The translations under genes were made by a program, and so were the position numbers. A stretch of 14,452 bases of DNA from Bog-756 sp037141235 (GTDB lineage: Bacteria; Actinomycetota; Acidimicrobiia; Acidimicrobiales; RAAP-2): the NCBI GenBank assembly GCA_037141235.1, contig JBAXCY010000058.1, positions 1-14,452 of the forward strand, read 5' to 3'. The notes beneath the pieces are model-generated. The model made no database searches, was not told the origin of the DNA, and saw only the letters and a program-made list of their open reading frames with translations. Each line of letters opens with the position of its first letter. The stretch's first letter is position 1. Of the stretch, positions 12,644-14,452 are shown in pieces.

Positions 12644-14423
12644 TCGTCGCACCGTCAAGGTGCGCACCTTCGTCGTCGCTAGCGCAGCATTGGTCTGCAC
12701 CGTCCTCACACAGTCGTTGGGAATAGTGCCGGCCGGAGCCAGTCCGTCGATGCAGTCGACCGGCTCCAGCTTTGCCAGCGTGGCCATCCAGCAGTGGGTC
12801 GGGCAGTCGTCCACCCTGTTCGGTCTCAACATCAACTGGCAGGTGTCCTCGTCGGTCGTCGGCCTCAACAACTTCGGCCAGAACCAGCTCGACTTCGCCG
12901 CCTCGGATATCCCCTACAGCGCACAACAGTCGACCTACTACCCGTCCCAGCCCTACCAGTACCTGCCCGATGTGGCCGGTGGGCTCGCCTTCATGTACAA
13001 CCTGAACGGCAACAACGGCCAGCGGATCAACAACATCAACTTGAACGCAGCAGCCATCGGCCAGATCTTCCTCGGGGAGATCACCACCTGGGATGCAGCG
13101 CCCATTGCCGCCCTCAATCCGCAGCTCCAAGGGAATCTTCCTCACCAGAACATCATCCCGGTCTACCGCTCGGACGCTTCCGGGGAGAACTACCTCCTGA
13201 CCGATTACCTCCTGCGCCAGGACCATGACGACATGGTGGCCGCGCAGAACGCGTTCCAGTCAGGCAACCCCGGCCTGCCGTCGGCAACTTGGCCGGTGCC
13301 CGCGGCCAGTGCCCCCTACGACACCGCAAAGTACAGCGGCTGGTCCAAGGGCTACCCGGTAGGGCAGGCCGGGTCCGACAACGCGGCCAACTACGTGTCT
13401 GCACTGTCCAGCCTGGGATCGATCACCTTTGTGGAGACGGCATTCGCCAAAGCGCACAACTTCCCGGTGGCCTCACTGGCCAATGCCAGCGGAGCTTTCG
13501 TGCAGCCGACTTCGCTCAATGTAGCCACCGCGCTCGAGGCGGCCCTGTTGCACGCCGACCTGACCCAGGACCTGACGGCCGTTTATGTGAATCCCCTGCC
13601 CAATGCCTATCCGCTGTCGGCCTACAGCTACCTGGTGGCCCCGTGCTCACCGAACCTGGCCGCTGCCGGTGGTTCGTCGTGCGCCGGAGGACCGGGGTCC
13701 ACCTCGCCGTTCCCCAGCCAAAAGGGACAGGCCCTGGGCCAGTTCGTAGCGTTCTTGGCCTGTGCTGGCCAACAGAAGATGGCCACGTTGGGCTACTCGC
13801 CCCTTCCCCCGGTGCTGGTCCAGGCTGACTTCAATGCCATCGCTCGGATGAACGGCGGCCAGGCCCCTCCGGCGCCTACGGCACAGAACTGCAAGAACCC
13901 GTATGTGGACGGGACGATTCCGCTTCCGGGCTCACCGGTAGTGGAGGGAGTGGGCGGCGGGGGTATCGGCGGAACGGGAAGCACGACGTCCTCGGCGGGG
14001 ACGAGCGCTGGAGGGGGATCCTCGACTGGGTCGACCTCGGGTGGGGCTGCAGGGACCTCGGGCGCGACAGGCACGGCCACGACCGGTAGTTCGGCATCGA
14101 AGTCGGCAGCGGGCTCTAGGTCAGGATCGGCAGCAGCGGCGGCTGCGGCGGCTGGTCTCACCCCGGAGTTGGCCGCAAAGGGTTACACCGTGGTGAACGG
14201 ACAGGTGGTCCGCCGGCTCGGATCGGGCGGCCCGAACCAGTTCCTCCGAGCGAATGCTCTGGTGGCGGCCACGTCATCGGTGGCCAGTCCACAGGCGCTG
14301 GTCTACCTCGGATGGGCACTGCTGGTGATGGGCATCATCCTGGCTCCACCATTGGTGGCCACGCGACTCAGCCGCAGGCGACAGCTTGCGGCTGATGCGC
14401 CGGATGCGGGGGGAGGCCGATGA
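12621..14423 (+). CDS. pstS: PstS-like phosphate-binding protein with C-terminal membrane anchor
   Basis: This is the presumed extracytoplasmic phosphate receptor of the importer, 600 aa against a typical 330-380. A Sec signal peptide (basic 9-15, hydrophobic 17-36, likely cleavage after AGA at 40) lacks a lipobox cysteine. The binding domain (about 45-430) shows PstS features: TGSSFASVAIQQWV (47-60), SSSV (76-79), LDFAASDIPYS (90-100), GEITTWD (152-158) and YRSDASGEN (182-190). A Gly/Ser/Thr/Ala linker (about 440-511) leads to a single helix (about 558-581) followed by RLSRRR, so the protein is probably tethered by its C-terminus. Cys342 and Cys354 may form a disulphide. AGAGGA (12606-12611) supports this start. 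At the position of the usual SGT, it has SGE. The operon order, with pstS last, is unusual. Confidence 0.88.
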   Translation: MSTVSSDSRRTVKVRTFVVASAALVCTVLTQSLGIVPAGASPSMQSTGSSFASVAIQQWVGQSSTLFGLNINWQVSSSVVGLNNFGQNQLDFAASDIPYSAQQSTYYPSQPYQYLPDVAGGLAFMYNLNGNNGQRINNINLNAAAIGQIFLGEITTWDAAPIAALNPQLQGNLPHQNIIPVYRSDASGENYLLTDYLLRQDHDDMVAAQNAFQSGNPGLPSATWPVPAASAPYDTAKYSGWSKGYPVGQAGSDNAANYVSALSSLGSITFVETAFAKAHNFPVASLANASGAFVQPTSLNVATALEAALLHADLTQDLTAVYVNPLPNAYPLSAYSYLVAPCSPNLAAAGGSSCAGGPGSTSPFPSQKGQALGQFVAFLACAGQQKMATLGYSPLPPVLVQADFNAIARMNGGQAPPAPTAQNCKNPYVDGTIPLPGSPVVEGVGGGGIGGTGSTTSSAGTSAGGGSSTGSTSGGAAGTSGATGTATTGSSASKSAAGSRSGSAAAAAAAAGLTPELAAKGYTVVNGQVVRRLGSGGPNQFLRANALVAATSSVASPQALVYLGWALLVMGIILAPPLVATRLSRRRQLAADAPDAGGGR

Positions 14424-14452
14424 CGGACCCGATCGACAGTGACCGTAGCGAC
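14420..14452 (+). CDS. Start of the next gene in the pst operon (partial, 11 codons)
   Basis: An ATG overlaps the pstS stop codon as ATGA, and GGAGG (14412-14416) lies 3 bases upstream. The visible product is MTDPIDSDRSD and then leaves the window. The overlap and SD repeat the pattern of the preceding pst genes, so this is very likely a further, translationally coupled operon member. Nothing can be said about its function from 11 residues. Confidence 0.6.
   Translation, partial: MTDPIDSDRSD

Noticed and set aside
11902..12726. 274-codon alternative frame over pstB
   Set aside because: Overlaps all ABC motifs of pstB and shows the Arg/Gly/His-rich composition of a shadow frame.

Overview
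The window is GC-rich, densely coded DNA in which most starts are ATG or GTG and adjacent genes often overlap by 4 bases (ATGA or GTGA). The gene set points to a high-GC Actinobacterium: ilvBNC lies near serA, as in many actinobacteria, SerC is of the mycobacterial type, and an 11-bp-periodic PHO-box-like array precedes a pst operon. The C-terminally anchored PstS and the long PstA suggest a deep actinobacterial lineage such as Acidimicrobiia, but that placement is inference.

Layout. Positions 1-277 hold a candidate promoter, a 15-codon leader peptide and two hairpins that look like a branched-chain amino acid attenuator. Positions 278-3690 are ilvB-ilvN-ilvC, which take pyruvate or 2-oxobutyrate to the dihydroxy-acid precursors of valine, isoleucine and leucine. 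A strong 16-bp hairpin separates ilvC from the convergent serC (3842-4999, minus). serC is divergent from a class I aminotransferase gene of the AspB/AspC type (5007-6257), with start codons almost touching. serA follows (6437-8002). SerA and SerC catalyse the first two steps of serine synthesis, and the aminotransferase plausibly links glutamate and aspartate nitrogen to these pathways.

Positions 8017-9250 hold two unrecognised genes: a 58-residue single-pass membrane protein on the minus strand and a 249-residue putative lipoprotein with an SH3-like C-terminal half. From 9311 to the end is a high-affinity phosphate uptake operon behind the PHO-box-like array, in the order pstC-pstA-pstB-pstS. 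Its genes overlap and it continues out of the window into a gene of which only 11 codons are visible. PstS is unusual: it has no lipobox, a long Gly/Ser/Thr/Ala linker and a C-terminal membrane helix.

Most of the window is conserved metabolism and transport. I see no CRISPR array, mobile element, tRNA, rRNA or defence system. The points worth a second look are the ilv leader, the serC/aminotransferase start junction, the repeat at the serC stop codon, the PHO-box-like arrays, the PstS architecture and the two orphan genes between serA and pst.
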